A DNA stretch of 64,000 nucleotides from Tetraselmis striata (lineage: Eukaryota; Chlorophyta; Chlorodendrophyceae; Chlorodendrales; Chlorodendraceae): assembly GCA_006384855.1 (NCBI GenBank), contig VCJN01000005.1:1-64000 (forward strand), read 5' to 3'. Both the position numbers and the translations under genes were made by a program. Of this stretch, positions 11,301-22,750 are shown piece after piece. The notes beneath the pieces are model-generated. The model was not told the DNA's origin, did no database searches, and was given only the letters and a program-made list of their open reading frames with translations. The stretch's first letter is position 1. Each line of letters starts with the position of its first letter.

Positions 11301-12540
11301 CCCATATATGTCAATGTGCTTTGGTGCAAAGGGCCTTGGGATGATGATCAACACCTTCCTGTTGCGCTTCCTCCTTTCAATTTGATGACAGCATATCTTG
11401 ACACATGCAGTAACATGCCACATTGCACTACAGCAGATCAAGACCACCCAACTAGAATTATACTCATATATCTCACAGCATGCAACAGCACTGGGGTACG
11501 AACCTAATTCCAGATATATATCCACCAAGAATATGCTTTGCTGTAGTGCAGCTCCACCCCATCTCCGCATGAATCACACACCCCGTTGTCTTTCTGAGGA
11601 AACTGCCCGTTGGTGTCAGCATCCATGGCCTTGCACGCTTCAGAGTTCCAAACACCATTGATAGATTGGTCTCTGCATGAGCCCATTCCTCGTCCCAAAA
11701 GAATTGCTTCACCACCTGCATCGTGCTTCGTGCAACAGCAACAATAACTCAATTAAGCTATACGCTGACAATGCTGCCAGTGAATGGGGGCAAAAGGAAG
11801 GGGGCGGGGGCGCATCAGCACACAGACGTTGAAGTCGTAGTAAAACTTGCGCGGTTGAGGCGTGGCGGGGCGCGGGTGGCGCAGTGACTCCGGTGTCCAG
11901 CGCGTCAGATTTCAGCGAGGGCAGCGGTCGTCGTAGCTCCAGTCACCATCCCGGGAGTGGCCGTACCGATGCTCGTCGCACGGGCAGCAGTGAACGATAT
12001 ACTTCCTTATGTCCGGGACGTTCAGGCACTGCTCCACCTGGTACCACGTCTCGGTAAGCTCTGACCCGTCCTTCGGTGGCATATGTGCTTCTTCAGCAGC
12101 TTCGACAGCCTCTCGAACGCCGCCGTCTTTGTGTTGTGCTTCAGCTTCCACTCGCAGAGATTGAGCGCGGCCTCCATTAGGGTGGCGTCGGCACCGGTGT
12201 ACAGAGATTGACCGCGTCTATTGCTAAGCGGGGTGGAGGAAATTGTGTTAGCAATAACGGACTAGTAGGCGCGACAAACGGGGGGGGGGGGGGTGGGGGG
12301 GGGGGGGGGTCGACACGATACATGCTCACCTCTTCCCGTCGTCGTACTTCCCTCGAGCGCTGCTGGTCCAGGTACTGAAGTCATACCTCGCGCCAGTGTC
12401 TCCTTCACCGTCGCTGTTGCTTCGGCTGTCGTCAGATGGGTTGCCTTCCACAATATTAACCCCCGCGACAATGCCTTCGGCGTCGCTATCGGCGTCGCTG
12501 TCGGCGTCCATAAGTTCGCGTAGCTCCTGTAGGTGCACAT
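8340..12540 (-). mobile_element. CACTA (En/Spm-like) DNA transposon, Tnp2-type transposase, decayed
   Basis: Cut-and-paste transposase relic read on the minus strand in family order: acidic Asp/Ser segment (12538-12326); EWKLKHNTKTAAFERLSKLL (about 12150-12090), the Tnp2 N-terminal pattern; KYIVHCCPCDEHRYG with a CPR motif; FWDEEWA; DGVELHYSKAYSWW (about 11570); RKVLIIIPRPFAPKHIDIYG (about 11370), matching the IPGPK.P..LD.YL block; KYYFGV, then HVDFWPLPIAHALLLRIVKE (about 10640); WTCEDFLHF; NEYIKKQ; and a C-terminal part at 8870-8340. Several frame changes and in-frame stops mean it is not intact, although some breaks may be introns. The C-terminal part recurs in the copy at 14.5 kb. Terminal inverted repeats were not located. 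Confidence 0.72.
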
Positions 12541-12640
12541 GCGCGCAAGCATGTAAACGAACGCGCGCGTAGCCGTCATCTTCATCAGCAAATCATCGTT
12601 TGCACCTTGCTAGTGCGATATTCTTATACCAATACCTGAA

Positions 12641-14082
12641 CTATGGGGCAACAACGCGGGCAAGCACCCCCCGAAGGCACCGTCGGTGGGTGCGCAAGGG
12701 GCGCACCGCCGGTAGGGTGTCAATGGCGCCTTGAGGCAACCTGCGAGTGAAATCGCTCAGCTGCTCTGTCGTCAGGCATATCGGTTGTATCTCCGACTCA
12801 GTTAGCTCTTCCGAGTCGCCATCGTCGTAAATCACCTTCATCGCCAGCTCCCTATCCGCCGGGTCGGTGTCCTCGTTGTCCCATCTCCAACCAGCGACCT
12901 CGATGCTGGATGATACACACGGGTGGCCATTACGTGGCGGCGGTGGGCCTATGGCAGGTGTAGTAACGGGACGTCAGCCTGGAGGGCAACATGGGTGTGT
13001 GCAGGGGCGGGGGGGGGGGGGGGGGGGGGGGGCTACCTGGCCGAGAAAGCTCCCCCGCGTCCCGAACGTCTTGGTTATGATCGCGCCAACGTGAAGCTCG
13101 GCATTCATCTCATGCGCTCCCATGCTTGCTGCCATGCCACCATCAGACGACACCGAACGCCCCTCTCCGCCGCTGGGTAGTGCGGGGCTCGCTGATTCGT
13201 TTCGTGGAGACGAGAGCAGCGGAGAGGGAGGCGGGTGCGATGGCGGCGGCGACGCACGGCATCGATGCATCACCTGGCTTGCCCCTCGTTTTGGTCTGAC
13301 CGGGTCCGGACGGAGCAGAGGCGTGACGGACGTGCGGTGCAGCAGGTGCGCCATCACCACCGGCTGCGACCGGCGCGGCGATGTCTGGAGGCTCGGCGCA
13401 CGCCTCCGTCCATATCTGTGAATGTCGTAGAATTGAGTCTTCGAGACAGGGGCGCCACACGCGTTGCAACGCACTCTCTTGGTCACCTCATCCCAAGTCC
13501 CCTTGGCAGCGGTCCAGCCCTCCTTGTCCTCAGGTATACGGCGCCTTGGAGTTGCGACGCCCCTTGGCACAGCACTACTCGGCGCCGGCGTGTCGCAGCG
13601 GCGGGGGTTGGTAGAAGCTATAGCTATAGTCAGTGGCGCTCACGCTCTGCGCATGGTAAAGTGTCCAGCAATTCAGCCGGCGGTTTGAGGCCGTTGGCCG
13701 TTGTGTGCGACGCGCGGTATTCCACGGGCGTGTTGCAGGTGAAGTACGTCACGACCATAGATTCGCCAGTTGCCTCGTCGTCCGTCACAGTGAAGCCGCA
13801 GCCGGCGAGCTCCGTCTTGTTGCCGTCCCACTCGGCGGCGTCAGGGGTGGTGCGCTCGAGTAGGTCAGCAACGTCGTAGCCGAACTGAGATCCCGGGTCT
13901 GCTGGGGGGTGGACCCGGAAGGTGCAGCCATGCTTGTTGCAGAAGAGCTGGTCGAGCAGCGGTGCAGGGATACGGTCGCGCCTGGCCAAGCCATTGATTG
14001 GCATGGAGATACCCTCCGGCCGCAGCTTCTTCCTTAACGGAGTATTAGCCGGCTTCAGCATCACACGCTTGCATCCTGGCAT
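12641..14082 (-). CDS. unidentified family, member D, with Cys motif and Tudor-like segment
   Basis: Function not recognised. The ATG at 14082 opens a basic start. Exon 1 (to about 13630) shares RVHP, FGYDVADLLE, GFTVTDDE and YFTCNTPVEYRA with member C. A second exon near 13570-13400 has KRVRCNACGAPVSKTQF, a CxxC pattern parallel to the Cys segment of member B. Then VGAIITKTFGTRGSFLGQ ends at a GTAGC donor (about 13034) followed within 5 nt by a long C homopolymer. After that intron, KVIYDDGDSEELTESEI (about 12841-12790) completes what looks like a Tudor-like chromatin-reader fold of the F..G.V...YDDGD.E.L type. That assignment is from pattern only. The best-preserved member of the family. 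Confidence 0.5.
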
Positions 14083-14492
14083 TGCGTATAGTGTCTATTA
14101 GGTGGGAGAGTGGCGGGTGGGACAGAGAGTGAGGGGTATTGAGCAGGGCAGCATGCCTCGGACTTGGGCGTTTGGCACTCTGACCGGACCCCGGGCCACG
14201 CAGGCTGCACGCTGCAACACCACTGCTGATAGCGGCGGGCACACATCATGTCACGTCTGAATATTTGAGTATGCAATCTGGTCGTAATGTACCTGTAACC
14301 GCGACTGCCACGGTATATAGCCAGTCTATAATCCAGTCGTGCACTGGCCGTAACGCATACATGAGAAGTGTGCTGCTGTATACTTTGACGCTGGTTTTGA
14401 AGCCCATGCGATTGTGTGCCGCTCCACGTGCTGGCCTAATTTTGCAGGCAAGTGAATAAATGTGAATGTTTTTTTGCTTCGCTGAGCACTCA

Positions 14493-15600
14493 TCACCCCC
14501 GCCCCCACCCCCGCCCTCGCCATTGCCGTGCCGCTGCTGCCGTAGGTTGCTGCTGCACAATGCTCAAACTACTGGACAAAGTTGCAATGTAAAGATCAAT
14601 AAAACTGTCTCTAATGCTGCTGGCAGCAACTAGGAGTGCAGTGTCATTGTGTGATATATAAACCGTCCATATGTACTCTTCTATATCACCCGCGGTCAGC
14701 CCATACTTGCTCAAATGGTCTGTCACCCTATCGTGACTAGCGTGGTAGACACACAGCTTCTCGTCGATGTAGTCCAGCTCCACAGGGAATTCGTGACAAC
14801 CCCGACGGCGGTCTACACCCAGCGGCCCCCTGCTGCGCCGCGCGCCTGTTCCGGTTGGTGTGCGGGGAGCCGCTCCTCTGGCTAATAGAGCTCGCACACA
14901 AGCAAGGTGAGGGGGGGCAGGGATATATATGCAGTGTGGGTAACTTCCAGGATGTACTGCACCAGCCCTATGGTGACTGCATCGTTGAAGTCCTCCACAG
15001 CAACCCGGCTGTAGTGGTACAACAGTAGTGTGCATGAGCTTATGAGAAGCGAGAGGCAGGGCATAAAGCGGGCGAAAGTCGAAAACATCATCGACTCATA
15101 TACCTGTCAGGGTGCACGACATGCTTGCCGTAGCTGGTGGCTGGCAGCCAGTGATGTGACAACGGCTTGTGAGGGCGCCGCGCTGTCTCCTTGTATGGAT
15201 ATGCCACCTGACATTTCGAGCATTGGAGACATAAATAATTCAGCGCTACAGCAGTCACTGCAAGGAGTGGTTGGCAGAAGCGGGTGCGCGGCGTGGGAAG
15301 CTCACCTTAACCCAATAATTCCGTTTTGCGCCCTTCGAGAGAGCGTAGTTGACACCTGCAATCATGGCTGAAGTGCCACTGCCCACCTTGCACTGGCCAT
15401 ACAGTTGAAACCTAGGTAGCATGTTCGCATGTCGTGTGTTTCACCAGCATGATCACCAGCACACTTGCGTGTATATATACATATACATACATACTTATAC
15501 GTGTGTACATACATATCACGCAGAGTAGTGTCCAGCAGCAGGCGCGCCAACAACCTCACATGCTCGTTGACGCCATCTATCTCTAGCCGGCTCCTCCACT
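14493..15600 (-). mobile_element. second CACTA transposase copy, C-terminal part
   Basis: Minus-strand frames contain LDYIDEKLCVYHASHDRVTD, LSKYGLTAGDIEEYIWTVY and YILEVTHT, aligned with KHIEEKLCCFYADPDIVTDQ, LSKFGMSSQDVGQYVWCTY and FLEVTHT of the 8.34-12.5 kb copy. The copies lie in the same orientation about 6 kb apart. Stops and frame changes are present. Upstream frames to about 15600 (NEHVRLLARLLLDT) may belong to the same copy. Confidence 0.6.
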
Positions 15601-17625
15601 GCTAGTTGGGCTGTATGCTGGCCTGTTGGGCGGAGCACGCGGCGGGGGGGGGCTAAACGGCTGATCGAGAAGCGCGCAGCACGCTTAGGTCGTCGGCCAA
15701 ATGCCCAGGCTGGCGCGCACCGCGCGACAGTCGTTTAATGCAGGTGTAATTGTTGGACGTGCTGCATTAGTGTAATTGCAGGTGGAGTTATCAGTGGAAT
15801 TATCAAGAGGGGGGGGGGGGGGGGGGGTCGCATTTCTCATCCCAGGTGTCGCGGGACGGCTCAGTGCGGTCGTGTGCGCAGCTGGAAGCGTGGCAGCACA
15901 AGTGGAGAGAAAAAGGAACTACTTCAAGGGACCACGAGACGCCGTCAGATTTTGTAGCTGTTTGCGCCCCTGCTGGTCAGGGCACCGCGGAAGCTAGTGC
16001 TATTGACTGTAATCATTCTGTTGGAAAACCTGACGACTCCGAAGCGTTGTCTGCCATCGGCCCTCTGCACAAGTAATTTGCACAGTGCGTTCAGCACGCT
16101 CAGATGGGCTGCAGTTCATTAGTCACCAGCTACTTCAACAGCAGCTCTGCAACATGGCGGGCCGTGGGCAGGATAGTTTCGGCGGAGGGCGTGCTCTGCT
16201 AGTAGGCCATGCATACATGGCATCCCGGAATCCCGCTCGCGAGGATAGGTGTCTGCCCCGGCGCTGCTGAGACTGCGCGGCCTCGCGCACGGGGATGTGT
16301 GCCAGATTGACATTTTCGTCATGGACATAATCCATTAAACCTTATATTTATACCAACGCTCCAGCACGCGAGTCGTATACAGTAAGTATTCGAAACGTGG
16401 TTACTAAACGCGTACTCACCCAGAAGTAAAAACGTGGCTTTTGGGACCCCGGCCGGAACTACGATGTGGTTTCGATTCGTAAACATTCCGCCTGCCGTCC
16501 CGAATAATGCTGAGGATGGCAATGAGTACGTTATAGCGACGACACGTACATTTATCAGCACAAACTATGGATTACGCCTTCGCCCATGTTAACTTGTTAT
16601 GCCTTTCTGCATAATGCCATATATATTAATTCAAGACCTCCTAGCGCACTTGCTTGGGCATGTAGGCGGATGCCAGGGGGGGGGGGGGGGGGGGCTCATA
16701 GGTAACGGGAGGGATTGACACCGAGGCCCTGTGGCGGTCTGGTCAGTGTGTTGCTGCTGTCCCGCCGCCAAGCCGCAATGTCAGTGGCGGCAATAAACTA
16801 CGGCGTTTTCGCAACGCGCGGAAAGCCCTACTTATCAATATTGGAGAGCCGCCCGCAACAGGCATGACGGGCGCATGTGACCCACGTTATTTTACGTGTA
16901 CCAGCTAGCGCTGAGGAAATGGTGTAGATGTATGTATGTGTATGAGAATTGGTGTAGCAATTGCCAGCACATTATCAATGTATTGCAACTGCAATATGGT
17001 TCTCTGCTGAGAGTCCTCAGCTCCCGCAGGTTTGTGCAGTCGATGATATTGTATCATTATATTATCGGTCAAGGTTTTGACAAAGCATAGAGACGATGTC
17101 TGGGTAAGGGCAAATGCTGACGGGCTTAGAGGACCACGGCCCGGTATGCCGACAATATTCTTTGTTATTATCCCCGTACTTGCAACATGTGCATGCCGCG
17201 TGGTGCTTCCTTTAATTCCCGCCCCTTCCTGCACCCCGCATCATATAACAGCGTTAGATTTGCAGTATTGCATGCCCTGCTTGTGATACGGGTGTGAAGG
17301 ACTGTCCGCTATGCAAGTGGTACGCGCAGGATCACTGTACTCGCAAGTCGGCAGTGGAGATTTCGCAATACGACGACTTCGTGTGTAGGATGAATATTCA
17401 CAGCAACTTGCCATAACCTGGGACGTCGTGCGCCACATGAAGCTGACGTCCCAAGTTAATCGTTACATTACACCAGGTCTGGGGCACAGGAGGGCAACCA
17501 AGGGCCCAAGGCAGGAGACAAGACCATGCTGGGGGGGGCGGGGGGGGGGGGGGGGGGGGTCCGCCCCTGAAAATATCATGCGTGCAGAAGCTGTATCACG
17601 GCGCAATCCATGTGCACCTCCTCTG
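15601..17625. other. repeat-like spacer downstream of TOP6B
   Basis: Holds poly-G tracts at about 15811-15827, 16677-16694 and 17532-17559 and short plus-strand frames (15846-16076, 16085-16270) without recognisable domains. The last part (17559-17625) should include the TOP6B 3' untranslated region. Confidence 0.4.
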
Positions 17626-20600
17626 CTACCGCATGCCGCACACCCTGCAGCAGGGAGCACCCAGACAACCAAGGTCACATCGATCACCTTCACGTAGGCC
17701 AATGGCCACAGGGACTCGTGCCTGCCGTGGCATTTCCTGCGGGAAACGGAACACAGCATGACGCGGTGGCCACGGATGGGGTTGCTGTACGTACCTTGGG
17801 CACTAGATAGGCGTCTTCGCGCTTCCCATCCCGTATCCCCACTTGCATTTGGTACTCGAGCGCCTGTTGAGCACACCCACACATGCCATCATGGATACCA
17901 GAGCGGCCTCTCTGCTTTGGCTGGGTGCGCATCGGGTGGCAATGGCGTGGCGGTGGGTAGCTGGGTATGGATGGGTACGGTGGACCATGGTTTCGAGGCG
18001 AAGCATGCACTTCTCTCCAACAACATGCAGGTAAAGATGCGGCGTGAATTGTTGCCGCATGGGTGGAGGGGGTGCGCGTTGCGCACCATGTCCATGTCAA
18101 TGCGCTCGACGTGCTCATGCAGCTTCTTCTCCAGATGCTCCTCGAGCAGCACACCCTGCTTCAAGTCCTGCAAACGAAAAAACAAAAACGAGGAAGGCTT
18201 GCGTTTCACGTGGCGCTATACCGGACCGGTATTCCCTGGTATCCGCTTACGGGTGCCAACGGGGCAGTGAGCAAGTGCGTACTTGAGACTGTTGGGGTCC
18301 ACCTGACGGCCCTTTCTGAAGTTCGTACCACTTTTGGTGTTTGTTCGTCTATATTAAGGCCGGACAAGATTGACACTTCCTTACCGCGGAATTTCTTCGT
18401 CGGCACACGTGCCTCGGACTCAACCCGTCAGCATATAGCGCTAATGATCTGCGATGCGGATATAATCAAAACATTTGTACAACAGGGCTTTAACATATGC
18501 GCAGTAACAAAAACTAACAGCAACTATGAAAGGTTGTCCGCAAAAGAGAGACATAAGCCTGAAACCAAGGTCGAGCAGGAGGCCAGGGAGCCAAGAACCA
18601 AGGGAGAGCCAAGGGAACCACGCAATCAAAGCTGCCAGGAACCAAAGGGACCACCGCCCCGGGGTAGGCCATATAATCAATAATGCTCAATTCCCATCAT
18701 ACTCGTAGTATATATTTCTCACGACCCGTATGTCTACAAGACCCCGTTTGTATACAGGGCGCCCCGGGTTCACCCGAATCCCCGTGTGCAGTCGGGGCGT
18801 TCCCGTAGGCAAAGTCTACGCGCGGCGCCGGACTTGGTTTCTGAAACAAGCAGCAGCTGCGCCCACCTGACGCACACTCGCACCCGCTAGACAGCAACGT
18901 ACCTGCTCATACCCCAGCACGCACCGTCCACCATGGCCATCCACGCCAAGCTAATTTCAGGCACCCTCTACGGCAAAGCAGGACTTGTGTGATATGGATA
19001 TCAGCCCCGTATAACCCTTACAAACAGGGCGCCCATTCTGGTCAGGCATGAATAATGGGACGCCCTGTATGCATACGGGGCTGCCGCCCAACGCGTCGGG
19101 TCGCCCCGTATGCAAACGAGGCCAGTTGTGACCGGAGTCTTAATTTCTCCGCACGGCACTGCACGGCACCGGTCGCTACTCACTGCGGCTTTTTTGGAGG
19201 TTAGCCGGAAAATGTTTGTCGAAACGAAAGACAGACATCGGCAGCAAGGCCCCTTGCCGACAAACAGTCGAGAACAGCATCTCCTGACACGCGTTTTCGC
19301 ACCAACGCCGCGCGGCGGGCGTGCTAAATAGCACTGTCATAATGTACCGGGTACGTCTACAAATCTGGATCGTCGTCTGATTGTGGCGTGGACATGGTCG
19401 TGATACGGCCACCGAGGAGCCAACTGACAGCGTGGGCACGGCCAGTCGATCGCCTGCGGGTCACCTGCAGCAGGGTGCTTGCACTCTCCAGCTTGCGGCG
19501 CTTCGGACCCCTCGCGGCGTTTCCCACCATTCCGTCGAGCACCTGGCAGATGGCACATACAGTGAGCAAGAACTGACCCGCAGAAACCCCACCAGGGTGG
19601 ATGGCAATTGTGACGTCAAACCAATCCAACAGCAACGCACCGGCATGACCAACGCATTTTCCAATTAGTAGGCGGAGTGTTGACCGAATGATATTTTTTC
19701 ATATTCGCAATTTCAAGGACATTTAACACCCAAGGCCATACTTTTGATTGAAAATTCGTGATCACCAATGAGACAGTATCATTGGCAGCAACATAAACGA
19801 TATCACATCGAGCCTTTCAGTCTGAACTGATTGAATATATCATTGATAAATAGGGAGCACCTAATTCATTTCAGCACCCCTGAGTGTCAGACAGAAATGG
19901 GACCAACTTTCTCGCAAGCAATGGCAAGAGCATCAGTGTGTTGGTGGGCGATGCATGGCTCGGGCAGGCCGCGGGCATACGGTGTAGATAGCTGCCGCCG
20001 CGTTTGGGATGTACTTTTGCAGCGCCTTCTTGCGGTTGCGCTGCTCCCGGGCCGCTTGCACCCGCGTGATCTTGGACTTGAGCTGGAGGGCGCACTGCGT
20101 TATCGCTTGCTTGCAGGCGCCCACCATTTCGTCGATGTCGTCGCCGATGTACTCCTTTCCCGCGCCCTGCAACCCCCCAGCCGCACACGAGCATGTCTCA
20201 AGAAAAAAGAAAGGCGACACGGCGCCTCGTTTGCGTCTATACCCGACAGCGATCCTCCGCGGCATTGGCACAGACCAAAATGCCACAATTCCCGGGGTAC
20301 TGATGCCTGGTGGGCGTCAACGAGGGGGGCCCAGGCGAAGTGAGCGGCGTCCCTACGGGGGCGCCGCACCTTGAATGGGATCTTGGTGGAGACGATGCTC
20401 ACAAACACGCCCACTTTGTCGCTGTTTTGATTGATCTTGTACGACGTCCTGCGCACGGACGGGGGAAATCACCCAGCCAGGACGCCGATTCAGTGGTTGT
20501 CTGAATCAGGACGGCCCGTTTCCTTATTGCAGTGGATCCCTGCAGCGCTGATCATGACACCTCTCACTCGTCATATACTGCACTACTCCATGATAGACAA

Positions 20601-22697
20601 TAGACAATAGTGCGCGGATCCAAAAGCAATAAATAAGGTTGCAGCAACGAGTCGGAATATCCGTGTGGTATTCGTGGCGTATTCTGATATGTTTCAAGGT
20701 ACATATCGTAGTAGTCTCTTTGCGGGGGGTCCAAATACAATAACATACCGCGGACCCAAAGCGTAGCCAAGGTACTTCAGTGACAGTAATAGTAAGTGGC
20801 ATTGTTGGTCGATTGCCTTCAAAATGCATTGCAGTAGGGAACAAGGCACGTGTGAGGCATTAAGGCATGTTGTGGCGGGGTTTGACCAGTTTATGCGCTT
20901 GCCCGCAGTCTTGGTGATCACGTCCGATCCGCCTTCAAACAGCAACGGAATGCGGTTGGCGTACCGGAAGATGTTGACTCCGGGTTTCATGTCCTGCAGG
21001 CAGCGGCAGATGTCAGCGACGCACGTGCCGGAGCAGGCGAGGCAGGGCGGTGGCGGGGGCGCTGCACATGCCACAGTGGGAGAGGCAATAGATGAGTTTG
21101 AGCGATGCTCCATTCCCGGCAGGTCTGTTGAGCTCTGTGGGCCTGACCTTGCCGCCGAGGCTCACTCCCGCTTCGACGATGAAAGCATGCCCCTCGAACA
21201 CCTTCGCCTCGCTCTAAGCAAGGAGAATCCGGGGGTGGCGAGGCAGGCGACAGGGGGTCGGTCAGCGGGCGGCGAGGAGAAAGAACATGATGCTTTGCAA
21301 CAATGTGAAGCGATGTCCGCGATGAGCTGCAGACCTGGTAAGTGGCCACCATGTCTGGGCTGCACTCCTTCATGATGCCCAGCCGCAGGTTGTACTCCCC
21401 GGCTGGGCTCAGGTGCTTGCTGTCCGGATCGCTGAAGCGCGCCTACCGGTGGAGAGCACAACCACAGCCAGGCAACCAGGAATTTCGGGGGTTTTAGTGT
21501 TATTAGGGCTCAACACCCTAAACCCTGCACGCAAGGGCGGTCTGCCCCCCCCCCCCCCCCCCCCCCCACAATTTGACAAGGTGGCTGGGGGCACACCTCG
21601 TGCAGCAGCTGGTGCATGCGCACGATCTGCCGCTCGTCCAGCTCGCGCGGGGCGGTCTTGATGCTCACCCCGCTGCGCATCTCCTCGATCAGCCGGGCTG
21701 CGTGGGACTTGCTGATCTGGCTGAACTCGTTTGCCAAAAAGTTCTGACCAGCGCCACCCAAGGGACACAAGCGACCTCAGCGTGTTGGCTGCGTCAGTTG
21801 TACAGGAGACTTCTCAAGATGAATAACGGTGATTTGCCAATTGCAGGTATTGGGCACGGCAGAATGGCATTCTCCCGGCGCCATTTTGACATATTTAGCA
21901 TTGAGCAGATGCTGTCCAGACGTACCATCACCAAATTCCTGCGCGCGTAGCGACTAATGCATGTCAGTGGGTGTGGTGATGAAAACCGCAGGAGTTCGCC
22001 CCACCTGCAGGTTGGTATACTTGGTGACGGCAACGAGGCGCTTGATAAGCTCGAGGTCCACGGCTGACGGGTGGTGCTTGATCTCCGGGGGCGGCAGGGG
22101 CATCTTGTCCGTGCGCCGCAAGAAGTTGACCCTGATGCTGGCCTTGTCATCCTCTGCCTTAAACCTGCGTGCACGCCCGCGATTGAGTCAGAGAAGAGTC
22201 CTCAGAGTGCGGGGGCTGCAAGGGCTACAGCGCCAGCCCCCATCCACAAGCCCCACATTGAGCCGTGTTGTGCCATGGACACGGCAGTTAGGATCCTACC
22301 AGTGTTAAGATGGCAAGACAGGCATTGTGAGCACACCGAGCACACCAGCGACATGTTCCACAGCCGGAACAGATTCACGGCCTGCACAGCGATTGGCAGC
22401 AGGCTGTAGCGTGATACAAACTGCCCGCCACATATATCATGGATGTAGATGTAGATACACTGTGTCATTTAATTTGCCCTGCGGGTCGTCCCCACAATGC
22501 CGAAGCGTTGGCTTGCAGCGCCGAGGCAGAACCGCTGTGTAATTCAAGATAGGTGGAGTGCCTCATCATTCGCGGGGGATGAAGAAAATAACAATCTGAT
22601 GTGATATAGCAAACACAAAGCTTGTGAATATTCACACATACACCAAGAACAAAACCCCCAACGGGCTCGCACTTCCCACTCCCCCCCCCCCCCCCCC

Positions 22698-22750
<53 letters not shown>

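Noticed and set aside
3307..15600. Giant-virus (endogenous viral) insertion as explanation for the unknown gene cluster
   Set aside because: The genes carry spliceosomal-type introns and are mixed with CACTA transposons; no viral core gene was seen.
22544..22744. ORF of alternating Cys-Val residues
   Set aside because: It is translation of the CA microsatellite; the same applies to the frames over 49239-49301 and 59692-59739.
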